This document shows, piece after piece, positions 32,591 to 45,227 of a DNA stretch of 64,000 nt. Origin of the DNA: Spirometra erinaceieuropaei (Eukaryota; Platyhelminthes; Cestoda; Diphyllobothriidea; Diphyllobothriidae); the NCBI GenBank assembly GCA_902702965.1, contig CACRXP010000675.1:177334-241333 (forward strand). Reading direction: 5' to 3'. The notes under the pieces are model-generated. The model made no database searches and was not told the origin of the DNA. It was given only the letters and a program-made list of their open reading frames with translations. Position numbers and translations under genes: made by a program. Every line of letters starts with the position of its first letter. Position 1 is the first letter of the stretch.

Positions 32591-35500
32591 AAGTGCAATC
32601 AGATTCCCATTTTATTGCAGTCGACCGTCAGCGACCTCCATTCACTAGATTCTTTTGCAAGCGTCCTCCTCGTTTTTTTGCACTAGCAAAGCCGGTTGTT
32701 TTTTCTCCGCGCCAATCGTCTCACAGCCTGGTTACGTCAACGAGTGTTCTGCCTTCGCCTTTTATCGACCGGCTCTCTCGCATTGCGCCAACGTCTTGGC
32801 TTCTCTCGCTCCGACGAATTATCCTCCCACCTGCATTTCACAGACCTACACGAAGGGCTGAAACCACCGATGAAATCTACATGGGCATTGTGGGTATAGG
32901 CAAACAGTGCAGAGGGGACATCTTACGCCCTCCAACCATGATTATCTTAGTTAATTTTTAGGATAATGCTGACTTTAAATCGCATCCCCGCCTAACCCCA
33001 TGAGACCAATGAAAATTTCCGTATATTTTAGACTAGGCAAATGTGAACAAAGCATTTCAAATCACCATTTGAGGCAGCACTTTCAATTTCTTAGAATGGT
33101 TTGCCGTTAAGCAGGACCAGTAAACAAAAGCACACGAACTGCCACACTGATTTAAAAAAATTGGCACAACCCAACCAAAGCAAAAGTTGATGTGGACCTT
33201 CAGTAGTTTGAAAAGGCAATACCCATAAATTATGCGGTCATTTTGCAAGGGTAAGCTTAAATTTTCAACACCAGTTTTGTGATTCCGAAAACCAAGCACA
33301 GAAGACCGTACATGCACTGGGAGAAAACTGCGAAGATTCTGGTCGACTTATAAAGAGGTGTCTTGAAACGTTGAGGAGAATTTTTAAAAAGCCAAATGTT
33401 CGCGCATGGGTTAACGGTTGAGTTTTTGAAACTAATTCAGACGACCGAAACTTTTATAGGCCATCCCTGTGGAGATTTATAAAAAGTCAGTAGCATTAAG
33501 AAAACATGTATACCAGGAAGCTCATATGTTCTGGTTAAAGAGTTAAGAGCCGTAAAAATAGACCAATCACAGGAATTTTTGAATCGGTTCTCTCACTCAG
33601 CTTTGGGGACATGAAAAGACCGACTAAACGGGTCGTTTACGTTGAACTGGCCGATCAGCTTGATCCTCTGTCATTGTGGATATTTCCACCCACTTTTGTG
33701 GCAACCACAATCGTACCGCTGAATTACGAGTCTCAGTTTGACGACGTACGGCCTGGCATGCAGATCGTGCTCGACGCACCCATTTGACGATGCTCAAGCT
33801 GATTTTCATTCGGAAATACCCTGTCAGGGCGGTCTTGAAGCAGTTCTTCGGACTATTTAGGTGGCAGCAAAAGTAAAGGCATGGTTTCACTCGCGGTAGT
33901 TACGAACCAGATGGGTAGCCTTTCTTCTCAATGATTGCACGGGTATCACACCTCGTTAATCTTGGCTTCCAAGAGGCACATTTTTTAGCACGCGGACCAT
34001 CATACAACTGTCCCCATATGCTGCAGACCGTTCTTATAAAAGATGTGAATCTATCAATATAGGCGTAAAGGTAAGTCCCGAATGCTGTTGAGAAGAAGGA
34101 GACGTTATCTAGTCAGAATAGGAATTCATCTTGCAGTACCAGTTCCACGATTAATCCGCAGTTTGGAGAATCCATGGTAGGCCCTTCAGTCTGTTCTTAA
34201 ACCTCACCCGAGAGAGTAAAGCAGGTTCTTTACGTATCACCTACGTCCGTTCAGCAGGACCTACATAGTCAAACAGGAAGCCACAGTATTGATGGTTTCC
34301 TCAAATATTGCTACAGTCGTCCTCAATGAAACAAGACTCAACTGATCGACTAGGGAAAACACACATGGTTTGATATGATGACATTTATATAAATCCGAAG
34401 ATGGATCCGAGGGTCGGTTCGGAAGCTTTGATGAACGGATCTCCGTTTTCAGCGAGAGCCTCTTCAACTTCGACAATTGTCAGTGAATTTACTCGATAGC
34501 AATACAACTTACCCTTTTCTAGTCAAAACATTTGCAGAAGTAAAGATGGGATTTTGCTGACAAGACATTTGTTAATGACCCCCTGTCAGAGATTTTCTCT
34601 GATGACACTGGCGGCAAAGACCACTGTCAAGCCCGAGTTTACAAATCGCTTCTGTGTGCGGATATCTGTGTGGAAATCAGAGTTTCAGTAGAAAAATAAG
34701 TAACTACTTATTCATGAAAGACATTGGGTGTGAGCGCCTACTGCTGACGTGATGAATGACCTACAAACGCTGAAACTATTAAGTAAGCGGTGTAACAGAT
34801 GCAGGCATTTGATTGAGACAGTCACACTCTAACAGCGTGGGGTTATGATTGTGGCTGACAATGACATATATGCCAGAAGTGGGTCATGCCGTCGCTCGTG
34901 TCCTTGTCAGTGGCATTAGTCGCCACCAATTTATGTGAATTCATTTTATTACTGAGTGCCCCGGACATGTTCGTTATGGGGGTCAGTCTTTGGCGCCTAA
35001 CTAACGGAGGCGCACAAGCCAAACTCGCTCTGACTTTAAAACATAATAATACCCATTCAGTTCTTTGGTTGTTTAGGTAAGAAGATAAAAACACAAAGTA
35101 TTCTTTTAAAGTTGATAGCAAGTAACCCATCATCATCAGCCATATTAAGCAAGCAGTGCGCCAGAAATTTGATGCAGTCTGTGTCTTCTAAAAACCAAAA
35201 TATTTTAAGACAAAATGCTGTACGTAGGACGATCATTCCGTTGAAATACGCTTGCTCCAAGGCCCCGATTCGAACCGCCCACGCCTCAATTCCTGACATA
35301 CGTTTCTCCGTCGAGTTATCACAGCCACGCCTGCCAAAAATACCAATTATACGACATTTCAGCCCACGAGAAGAGTATGACGAAACAGTTCTCATTTCGA
35401 GTCATTTTTGCCCTACACTATATGTTTTGTGACAATTATCTCCTGACTGTCAGTTTCCATAGGCTCTATTTAAGAGTCAGATGTAGAGTTAGTGCGTACA

Positions 35501-36299
35501 GCCCTGGCGAACATGGCAGCGATAAGTGAGAAACACAGCAGCCGGAGCACATTCGTGTGGGTGAGTTTAGTCTGACCTCACGACAAACGTTTTTCGACTG
35601 CACAAGTTTCGCTAGTACGACAATTAAGACGCTAGAATTATTATCCCAGATAAATGTTCAAGTTTTAGTTTCCTCGAAATATTGGAACCAGACAGGCGTG
35701 ATTTCTTCTGCATGTACGAATTACTTTGGAGTATCGAGTGCCTACCAATTGGTCAAGTATTTACGTATATCCGACAAGCAAAAATATCTAAAATTAGGCG
35801 TTGAGTTAAACTGTATGGTTTTATGTAATTACGATAGGATAGGCCTTTTCGTTTTTCGGCCCAACCCTCCTCCGGACTTCCCGACTCTGCCCTGACACCG
35901 GGTACAGATAGATGAGGGAGCAAAATGTGCAGTATATGCTACGCAAGTCTGCTATCACTTTAAACTAATTCACTATGCGGGCCACCGTTCCCGGACTCGC
36001 TGTGCTTCGGGACACACGGTGGACGTCGTCGTTTGTGATGGTCGAAATGTCACATTCCCATTAAATTAGTTCTTGAAAAAGCTTCGAAAAAGAGGTGAGA
36101 AGTTGACAATGCTCAATTAGCTAGCTGGCGTTAAGTGCACTGGCGTTCACTGCCGAGACAGAAGCATCCAGTATCTCATACAAGCGCGAGTGGAGCGGGT
36201 TTCCATTATCATACATGCGCCTCTGAGAAGACGAACTCCTGCAGGGACTCCTAAATCTTCTGACCCGAACGGCCAAAACCACGCTACAGCGAGAGGTTT
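32591..36299. other. No supported gene
   Basis: Several open frames of 60-122 codons (for example 32593-32961 plus, 35057-35395 minus, 35557-35895 plus) lack any recognisable domain. No tandem repeats. Confidence 0.5.
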
Positions 36300-36428
36300 T
36301 GTGGTGACAAGCAGTACATGCAAGGTGAACAGCGACTGTCCCTGATGATGGGTCCGAGTAAGAATACGAAACGTCTGGCCAATAAACTTCTTGTTACAGC
36401 GATCGCGTTTTCTTTTTCTTCTTCTTCT
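36300..36428 (+). repeat. PLE-2 3' tail relic
   Basis: Only the terminal part is present: CGACTGTCCCTGATGATGGG, GAATACGAAACGTC, TGGCCAATAAACTTCTTG, CAGCGATCGC, then a TTC-rich tail ending CTTCTTCTTCTGAAC. It matches the PLE-2 ends at 18888, 37453, 54001 and 55775. No coding part survives upstream. Confidence 0.8.
36336..36380 (+). ncRNA. Candidate hammerhead motif in the PLE-2 tail
   Basis: CTGATGA (canonical core), a stem-loop GGGTCC..GAATAC that no longer pairs well, GAAA, CGTC (cleavage triplet GTC), TGGCC. Core boxes are present, but stems I and II are eroded. Confidence 0.4.
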
Positions 36429-37452
36429 GAACTTTCTTAGGTTTTGAAACGACCATGAATTTAATTTTTCTTAAAAACTCATTTTTACGTGTATTCACTT
36501 TGAAATTTTGCATCTCTGGATCCCATCTACTGGTAGGCTGGCATTAGTTTGCAGTAGTTCCTTCTGTTTATGAAGGGAGATTTTTGTCTTGTCCTTCGAA
36601 GCATTCGTAACTCCAGTCGTTTCGGGTCGCAGAGCAAAGCATTTTCTATGTGAGCAAAGCTGAGATGCCTGGTTGCACAAGGGGTGTCCTTTTCTGAAGA
36701 CAGTTTTGGTTACACGTGACTCTGAGGGGCCTGCCTGTTGGCATTTTCACGGACTACTGAATTCACTCGTTGCTGTGTCGCAGGAAGTCCATTACTTCTA
36801 TTTTTTTCGTAAAATATGAATTCAAATCTCCCCACTGTGCATGTTAGAACAGAAAAGTCTTATCTGTTATCTGAACATTTGTCGCTTGATTGCAACTGTC
36901 CCTGGAGAAATAATTCGGAGCAACTTTTAAAGAGGAATACTTTTTAAAAAAATCCGAAAAGGATGGAGGTGGCAGTTTTCTCGAAAAACAGCATTTGTGG
37001 CATTTTTCGAAGTAGTCCTGAATATACTTTTTCGTATGAATCGGTGTGCTGTCCTTTCTGGACATGATACTCTCATTCGATCTAATGGTCAAATACTTCC
37101 AGGAATATGTATCCCCTTCACTGAGCTTCTGCACATTCCCTGTGGTTGATTAGTTCTCCACTTTTTCACAAAACCATGTCAAGAAAGTACAAAGTACTGC
37201 CCCGTTCGTATATTTTGTCTCGAACCTGTGCAGGATCTGTCCTGTGATTTAGATCTTATTTCAAGTAGTATTGAATCAAGCGCTTCGTCGACTCAAATAA
37301 TTGGCGAGTTCCTTACCAGCGGAGATTTTAACGCGGGTTTTTCGAAAACGCACACGTTTCCTAAAATAGCATGAGTCTAGCGGTCTTGTGAGTTCAAACG
37401 GACTAAAAATTAGTCATGATAGAAGCGAACAGGCGTGTTCCAGGTAGTAGTT
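36429..37452. other. No supported gene
   Basis: Open frames at 36495-36680 and 36844-37134 (minus) have no recognised motif. Confidence 0.5.
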
Positions 37453-37545
37453 CAGAAGATGAAGATGCGATCACAGGAACAAGAAATTTATTGGCCTGAC
37501 GTTTCGGATTCTTACTCGAGTATAAGTCGGTGAGTGCCGGTGCAG
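37453..37545 (-). repeat. PLE-2 3' tail relic
   Basis: Minus-strand text: GAGTAAGAATCCGAAACGTC, AGGCCAATAAATTTCTTG, then TGATCGCATCTTCATCTTCT and GAAC. The hammerhead second half (GAAACGTC) is intact, but the first core box has decayed to a CCGACTT-like sequence. No coding part remains. Confidence 0.75.
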
Positions 37546-39286
37546 ACTGGTCCTCAGTCTCGACCAGGACCGAGTCAGCCGGTCAGTTGGCAGTACCCCA
37601 AGCCACAACTGATAATTCGTCATGATAGCTTCGAGGCGCATACGCTTGTTTATGCTGATAAAATCTAGTGCTAAACCAGATCTGGTCGGTCTCACCATCC
37701 ATTCTGTCTCAGAAAGAGCGCTTGCTTGTGATAATCAACCCGACTGTAAATAAACTTGAATGCAGTAACTGTCGTGTCCTGGGTTGCCACCTAGAACTTG
37801 TCGCACACATTTCACTTCCACTCAACTTGAAAGGGTGTTCACAGGTAGCTATCTGTAATTTACTTCGGACACTTAACGGGTTTGCGTGCTATGGGAGGTT
37901 CTGTATGATCTTGTGGAGATGGTTTCTGATTTTAACTTTCTAGTCTCCTCAGAAGTTAATACGTTAACTTGTCAGCAGGTAGCCAGTAGTATATATATAT
38001 ATATGTAAGTTCATGAATTTTATCTTGCTGGCAGCACAGATACTAGCCAAAACTCCTTTATCTACTCAGAAGGTAATGCTCAAACTTGGAGTAGATCACA
38101 GTAAATGAAGTTTTATAGGCTCAGTCCGAAAGTTGATATGAATATTTGAGCCGCAATCTATCAGTTTCAGTGAAAAAATGCTGAAATGTCAAAACTGAAG
38201 TATCTAACCGAAAACGCACGGACACGCTGTGGGGTCCACTGGTGAGCCGATTCTCCCGTAAAGCAGCGGGATATCCGCAAAGCACGCGTCTGGGTTTCTG
38301 ACTAGTAACTGTGCTGTCAGTATGATGAAAATCATAGAACTATTTTTTTAGTGCTAGACTGACCACTTTTGGCGTGTTGTGAACATTGGAAATTTTTTAT
38401 AATGAAACTTAAGACTGCATTTTCAGAAACCGGTAGACAAACTCACGGGAAACTTTCTAAGTGTCCCAGTTGACCATTAAAAATTGTGAATGCAACCGGC
38501 TTTCATCCATGTAAATCTTTTGCAAAGGCTTTTCGGTAGACGCATTATTATAAACGTTCTATCTTGTCAGCTCAAAAGTCATCTTTTCGTTATAAATCCT
38601 TTTGCATATGTAACAGGTCTTGTTTTTACATAAGCGGACCAGGGGTTAGGTCCTCATTCGTGGCTCATGTTTCCCCAAAAGCGAATAATGCCTATGACAA
38701 CTTCCAATAATTTGCATTGTTAAATAGGTCGAATGGCCATCAGACGCATAGAACGTCTCTTAAAACAGTCTACGAGCGCCACAACAAACGTCAAGGCCCA
38801 TTGGGTAACCAAAGTCCTGAAGCATTCGCCAACTATGGCTGTGGTTAGATGAAATTCCTCAGGTGTGGTTTCAGCCTTGATTCACAGGCAACGGACTGCA
38901 GGGATGTTGGTTTTTGGATGATTATTTTAACGGTCGTTTGAAAAGCCACAGTCATACAAAAAGACCACTTAATTTGTGCGAAGTGGTTTACTCACTTTTG
39001 ATGGGTATGTAAACTACATCGTACGATCGAAAGAGGATGCCAACAGAGCTGCCTTTCGTAAGCTCCTTTAGAGAATCGCTCCCTTTTGAAAACCTTTACT
39101 CTGAAGAAGATTACCTGTCAATTTTGACAGTTTGAAATTAGGTGTACTAACGGGTAATTTAAGTGGTTATGCAGCTGGCGTCTTATTTTAATCTTCCTTA
39201 CTTTTGCCTTAGGAGTATGGAAGATAATGCATATTTGTGACCAGCTTTTATCAACGATAGGTTGTCCATACTGAATGAGTGGAAAG
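37546..39286. other. No supported gene
   Basis: Short frames only; an (AT)n stretch lies at 37990-38004. Confidence 0.55.
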
Positions 39287-39315
39287 AAATTATTTTAAAC
39301 GCAGCGCAGGGTGTT

Positions 39316-40140
39316 CCGAAAGAAACCTGGACGGGACAATACATTAATTTCCACAGTTTTGTTCCCCTCAACATCAAACGAAATCTAGTCCAGGGATTGG
39401 CAGCTAGGGTGAGGCGCATCTGCTCACCTGAAACTATTGAAGCAGAGCTCCAACAGCTGCAGAACACACTCCGCGAGAATGGATATCCAGATAGATTTAT
39501 CCTCCGAAATATTGGAGAACGCATTGCAAAGCCCACTGTTGCGACTGCAGAAAAGAAATATGTATTCATAAGACTGCCTTTTGCAGGGGACGCAGCGAGC
39601 GAACTAGTCAGACGACGCTTAACTACAGCTGTTACGAGAGCATTCCCCGCGGCGAATTTACGCGTATGTTTCACAAACTCTCCCCTCCTACGTTTGGGAG
39701 GTAAAGACAGAGTACCGTTGGAGGCCACATCAACGTGCATCTACTCCTTCACTTGCTCCTGTGGAGCGGGATACATCGGCCGTACAACGAGACGCCTGGT
39801 AAAGAGGGTGCGTGAACATATGCCCGCCTGGCTAGACAGAGGTGAGACCCGATCGGTTTCGAGCTCTATTCTCGCACATTTAATCGATACGGATCACCGA
39901 GTCGATGCCAAGGAAGCATTTCAGGTTGTCTATCGGACACCAACAAGCTTCTCTAAAGGCCTACGCCAACGGATACTAGCAACGGCCGAGGCAGTGGCTA
40001 TACGGCTGGCGAATCCGGTGCTATGCTGCCAGAAAACCCTGACACAAGCGCTCTCTCTGCCGTGGTCAACGCCAACCTCACATGATGACGACATGCCGCC
40101 TCAAATCCCTGATTACAGTGATGTGTACTCCGTGTACTAA
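39316..40140 (+). pseudogene. PLE-1 C-terminal half with GIY-YIG endonuclease
   Basis: After a one-base frame slip near the start (VPKET where PLE-1 has FRKKT), the frame reads 'TWTGQYINFHSFVPLNIKRN' through 'TCIYSFTCSCGAGYIGRTTR' and on to 'LCCQKTLTQALSLP'. Where the first copy stops, this copy has TGG and reads about 25 codons further to a stop at 40138-40140. GIY, YIG, arginine and glutamate positions are kept. No reverse transcriptase is present, so it cannot mobilise itself. A few substitutions separate it from the 28992-31705 copy, so both are fairly young. Confidence 0.9.
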
Positions 40141-40287
40141 ATCCAAGAACATCACTCAAAGACTCGCTTACCTGCCTCCCCAGCTCTAAGGACCAAAACC
40201 CGCCGACCTCGTCATGCGGGCGGCGTGGGAAAGATGAGTGTTAACAACTTAATTGCCCTTGCGTCACCTATAAACACTGTTAACTTT

Positions 40288-40689
40288 TATTGATATTTTG
40301 GCAGATTTTGACTAATTCATATTGACCCAACTGGGAAAAACTCGGCGCCTCGGTGGGATTCGAACCCACGCAGTAAGGGGAAGGCTTTAGCGCAGCCAAC
40401 GCTCTAACCACCTGAGCTACGAGGCCCGCCGGACGACGCGACTTTAATCACATTTGGGTCAAGTTACCCGCCCAACCTACTGCAACGTCTGGAAGCCACC
40501 AAATCTGATACAGTAAGTTGACTGCCCAAGCAGGATTTCCTAAGTAATTCACATAGAATCCACCAGATGACTACCAGGCTCGCGTAATTCATTGATATTT
40601 TGGCAGATTTTGACTAATTCATATTGACCCAACTGTGAAAAACTCGGCGCCACCGAGGCGCCGAGTTTTTCACAGTTGGGTCAATATGA
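40288..40689 (-). repeat. tRNA-Ser-like SINE insertion with inverted 3' end
   Basis: On the minus strand a tRNA-like head occupies 40346-40426. It contains TAGCTCAGGTGG (A box), GGTTCGAATCC (B box), a GGCT/AGCC anticodon stem with a loop suggesting GCT (Ser) and a long variable region. The SINE tail (GCCGAG, poly-T, CAGTTGGGTCAATATGAATT, CAAAATCTGCCAAAATATCA) occurs at 40288-40345 and again at 40588-40651. A third, inverted copy follows at 40657-40689. ACTGTTAACTTT on both sides (40276-40287 and 40690-40701) is a 12-bp target duplication inside the PLE-1 tail. Confidence 0.85.
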
Positions 40690-40690
40690 A
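40618..40690. repeat. Perfect 34-bp palindrome arms with 5-bp loop
   Basis: 40618-40651 is the exact reverse complement of 40657-40690, with ACCGA between. It consists of two SINE 3' ends head to head. Confidence 0.95.
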
Positions 40691-40730
40691 CTGTTAACTT
40701 TGTACATTTTCACTTCTTCATGTAATGGTA

Positions 40731-40770
40731 TTGGCCTGATGAAGAATTACCGAAAACGCGTGTTAGCCAA
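40731..40770 (+). ncRNA. Hammerhead ribozyme motif, PLE-1 tail copy 3
   Basis: TTGGC, CTGATGA (the most canonical core), AGAATTACC, GAAA, ACGCGTGT, TA, GCCAA. Stem I and core are intact. Stem II keeps one of two pairs. The stem III change from ACAC/GTGT to ACGC/GTGT preserves pairing through a G-T wobble. Confidence 0.75.
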
Positions 40771-40817
40771 TTTGACTTTTCAATTGTAACATGGGAATAT
40801 TTGCTGAGATTATTTTA

Positions 40818-43800
40818 GCTAGATGAAAAGTACAGCACGTGTATTTTAAAACCCCCAAACGTAAGTGAAGACAACAATTTTGGCCAAAATTAGCATTGGG
40901 ATTAGGAAAATGTTTTTAAATGAAAAAGTATATCATTTAAGCGTGTGACCCTCTGTTGTGGTTAGGATCTCACTCGATCCCATTCTGTCCGCCCTCCAGC
41001 TTGCCACTAGCCTGTTGCATTCTTAGCGCGCTGCCTACGCATTAAATGTAAAAGTTCCTCCAGGGTAAACAAACTAAGACTATGATAGTTCTTAGGAAGG
41101 AAATGAAGAATGTATATCTCTACGCATATTTTCAAAAATGTGGTTAAGCTTTTACAAGCATTAAAGGGAAGTAGAAGAAAGCGCATTAAATGGTAGTCAG
41201 TTGTTCCGGATATTTTATTTGTCTGCGCATCAAAGGCACCCACTGACGCCACAGGGACTGTTTTATAGGGTTATATCTTACCAAATAAATTAAACGGGGT
41301 GCATATTTCCATAGTGCTTCTAAATGGATCGAAATTTCCTTTGATGCTGGTCAGGTCGTCCTCACGTGCTTCCATGAAAAGTGTTTTTACGATTTCTTCA
41401 ATTTAACACGCAGTAGTCGCCGTCATACGTAAGCGACAGAGTACGCTCTTTATCCTAAATCAAGGTCAGAATTTCCTATAGTCACGTGGGTCTCTTGGTC
41501 CATTCTAAAAACCGTGTTTAGTCCCGTCATGTGTAGGCTAAGGGTAGCGTGCATTCCAAGGAAATCACCTGAAATACATTCCGCCAAAAAGGGCCTGCGT
41601 TCATGTCTAGCGGAACACACAGGATGCAAAAAGAAGCTTTTGAGAGAAAACAATGTGGTATTGGGCAATCTCATCCGAGAAAAGACATTTAGCGGTTTCA
41701 TTTTATCTCACTTCATAATTATCGTCAGCAAGACCTGAGGATATTCCGTCAAACATTCGTTGTGCGCATACGTTTTGGTACGCACCACGTTGCGTATTTC
41801 ACCAAACAATTCCCACTGTCATACATGCAATTTACGTGACTCCGTGTAATTTATCACTTGGGTTGGAACTTCGTTTCTTATTGGAGTTTTCCCCGAGTTG
41901 TGGTCTATTTTCAGTCAAGAGCGAATTGGAACACACGGAAATTTTTGCCTCCCTTGGGTCAAAGGATTTTGAGTTGATTTTTAATCCCTATCACCATAGT
42001 TATATTTTATTCCCACAATACACAAGGAGAAATTCCTTGCATGGATACAGAGCTTCTCTAATGCGAAAATTAACAGGTGGGCAGTTTCGAAAGAGTATGT
42101 GACACTGTACTTGCCTTCTAAGGCTGACAGTGTTTTTGGCATGACGGGACAAGTATAACACCTTGGTATGCACATAGTGTCGAGCTCAAGTACACTCTCA
42201 GTGTACGTACTAGCTAAGAACCTAGACAGACATTCTCCCGATTTTCAGTGGTTCAATGACGCAACTCAAAAGGTTCGGTCTATCAATGGCTCCTTACCAT
42301 TCTCCACGTTGGTTATGGTATGTCAAGTAATTATTTAATACTAAAAATTAGTATTTCATTGAAACGTTAATAAGCGAACTAAAAGTACGGTCCTTGCTAC
42401 AAGTTCTTCAACTGGACACGATGCGTGGTACGTTGGAGCACAATCCGACCGACCCAAAACCTCGTAGTTATGTCATGAGACAACAAGAATTTGGCAAACA
42501 TCTACCTGCTGGTAGATAGTGCCTGCGCCTGGGGTAAGATTAACCTACATATTGTGCGCAAAGTACATTACTGCCTAATTTTCTGTCATAAATAATGCTC
42601 ACCTACTTAGCTGATACCGTCAGAATTCTGCTCAGATACGCATACCAGCTTTCAGGCCTAGCCCAATAAAGTTGGCGCCGAAGAATTTGGTCCAATTTCA
42701 TGCAGAAATTTTTGAGGAAAGCATGACCCTTAGTATTACTGTCACTGCCAGTGTCCAATTGTAAGTCCTATGCAGGACGGATTACCGCTGATTGATAACA
42801 TGCCCGAAAACCTCTAAAAGAGGAATTTGGACTATTTTCTTACGCAATATTTTGTCTTCATATTAGCTTTTGCCACAAGCTGAATTTCATGTCCACCTGT
42901 AAGGGGCACTTGACCCTAAATTAGCACAAGCCGTGGAAAATCTTCTGTGTTATATTTCAAAGGATTCTTTGTGCACACATACCTTTGAAACTGTCATGAT
43001 CGACCATAACGGGCTTTCTTGGCCTTTTTCTCAAGAACACAAGCGTTCTCTGACGCTGGTTAACTGGTTTTTTTCTAGTCCTTCAGACAAGCTACATCAA
43101 ATGGCCGACATTTGGCCGACTACGGTTAACAATCCCCTACACGTAACAGGCTTGCTCTGAAATCCCAGCGGAACAATCGCCCACATCAAGAAGGAGATTC
43201 AAGTCACAAGTGAGGATATTGGTAATATCCACTAACTTACAGCGGCCGGCTGTGACTGCGATGGCTTAGTGTTCCCTCATTTCCCAGATTCCGGATCAAT
43301 AAAATATTTCGGTTGTCAATTTTAATAACTTTTAGATGAAATTTGTTTGCAAATGTGGAAAGGGCTCGGCGCAATGCTTGTATTTACGTGTCTCCAAGGG
43401 CGCCTATTCAAAAATTAGTTAGGGTATTCAGTGCCTACCGCAAAATAAAACAATTTCGGAATGTCCTTTAAGAATAGGAGTTGAACAATAGGGAAACCGT
43501 ATTATTTTCTATGTCGCCGATAGAGCCTCTAATCTGCTATATTTTGCCCTGGCATTATATTGTTCTATCATACGCTGTCTTAGAACTTCTTTCAAATTGT
43601 ACCGTAAGATGTTTGGATACAATCTACAGAATGTCGCTACAAAATTCAGTTACTGGACGGCTCTGGCCTTTAACGCAATTTGTTTCCTTTACCCTAGGAG
43701 AAGTAAGTACGTAATGCGTTTTATGCCATACTACAAAGCTTAACAATCGGCGTACGCAGGTAATTTATATTCAGTAGACCACGATTTCCTACTACTGTTC

Positions 43801-44475
43801 ATGATCTTTTTTGGTTTTCAAGTTAGTTTCAGAAATTTGGAAAAGAATCGACGAGAATATCAGGTCGTTTTTTTCGCAAGATGTCCAGCTTTTGCTCGGG
43901 CGTTTGCTTAGTATCATTTAGGTGAAATCGAAAAGTCGAATAATGGCAAATACATTGCCAAACAAAGGCCAACATAATGGCGCGTTAGCATTTTTCTGAC
44001 CTCTCTTCCAACCTCATGCACAAATAAAAGCCATGGAAAAAGTGGTCCAATGGGTATTGTACTTTGCCACTACTCTGCGATGGTCGTACATATTTACCCA
44101 TGCTAAGGCACAAATTCATCCAGTTTTAGTGCGAATAGACATCGTACACATTAGTCTTAAGCAAGATTAATATTCAGGTATTTAGTGCTCTTCAATTCCG
44201 CGAATTTTGGAGACGCTGGCATGAACATTAACATATCTCACCGTTTCTGATTCATTGATGCAATACATGAAGTAGATCCCGGAGCCCCGAATCCACAACA
44301 GCACAATAGAGGCGCCAGAAAGCGGTTGGAAACGGTTTTGTGGACCTCCACCCTCACTAAAATATGTGCAAGCCATCTAGAGTGCGGGAACGGTGGATTT
44401 TACGGGTTGGGCCTTTCAAGGGCGATGAGGAGTTCTGAAGTATGTAGGCTGAGAAAAATCGTATTTGCGCAGCAT
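40818..44475. other. No supported gene
   Basis: AT-rich sequence with frames up to 88 codons and no recognised motif or repeat. Confidence 0.5.
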
Positions 44476-45227
44476 NNNNNNNNNNNNNNNNNNNNNNNNN
44501 NNNNNNNNNNNNNNNNNNNNNNNNNNNNNNNNNNNNNNNNNNNNNNNNNNNNNNNNNNNNNNNNNNNNNNNNNNNNNNNNNNNNNNNNNNNNNNNNNNNN
44601 NNNNNNNNNNNNNNNNNNNNNNNNNNNNNNNNNNNNNNNNNNNNNNNNNNNNNNNNNNNNNNNNNNNNNNNNNNNNNNNNNNNNNNNNNNNNNNNNNNNN
44701 NNNNNNNNNNNNNNNNNNNNNNNNNNNNNNNNNNNNNNNNNNNNNNNNNNNNNNNNNNNNNNNNNNNNNNNNNNNNNNNNNNNNNNNNNNNNNNNNNNNN
44801 NNNNNNNNNNNNNNNNNNNNNNNNNNNNNNNNNNNNNNNNNNNNNNNNNNNNNNNNNNNNNNNNNNNNNNNNNNNNNNNNNNNNNNNNNNNNNNNNNNNN
44901 NNNNNNNNNNNNNNNNNNNNNNNNNNNNNNNNNNNNNNNNNNNNNNNNNNNNNNNNNNNNNNNNNNNNNNNNNNNNNNNNNNNNNNNNNNNNNNNNNNNN
45001 NNNNNNNNNNNNNNNNNNNNNNNNNNNNNNNNNNNNNNNNNNNNNNNNNNNNNNNNNNNNNNNNNNNNNNNNNNNNNNNNNNNNNNNNNNNNNNNNNNNN
45101 NNNNNNNNNNNNNNNNNNNNNNNNNNNNNNNNNNNNNNNNNNNNNNNNNNNNNNNNNNNNNNNNNNNNNNNNNNNNNNNNNNNNNNNNNNNNNNNNNNNN
45201 NNNNNNNNNNNNNNNNNNNNNNNNNNN
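44476..45227. other. Assembly gap (752 N)
   Basis: Undetermined bases, followed by a short G run. Confidence 1.

Larger units (their letters stand above)
39301..40806 (+). mobile_element. PLE-1 second copy, 5'-truncated, with imperfect target duplication
   Basis: Homology to PLE-1 starts at GCAGCGCAGGGTGTTCCG, just after the RT domain, and runs to the same 3' end (AACATGGGAATATTTGC). AAATTATTTTA (39287-39297) before it and AGATTATTTTA (40807-40817) after it form a likely 11-bp target duplication with one mismatch. A SINE insertion occupies 40288-40689 within its 3' tail. Confidence 0.9.

Noticed and set aside
37990..38004. (AT)n run as a promoter or regulatory site
   Set aside because: Simple dinucleotide repeat with no adjacent gene.
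40346..40426. Functional tRNA-Ser gene
   Set aside because: The head is joined to a tail shared with another locus and sits in a 12-bp target duplication. The base before the anticodon is not T, so SINE is the better reading.
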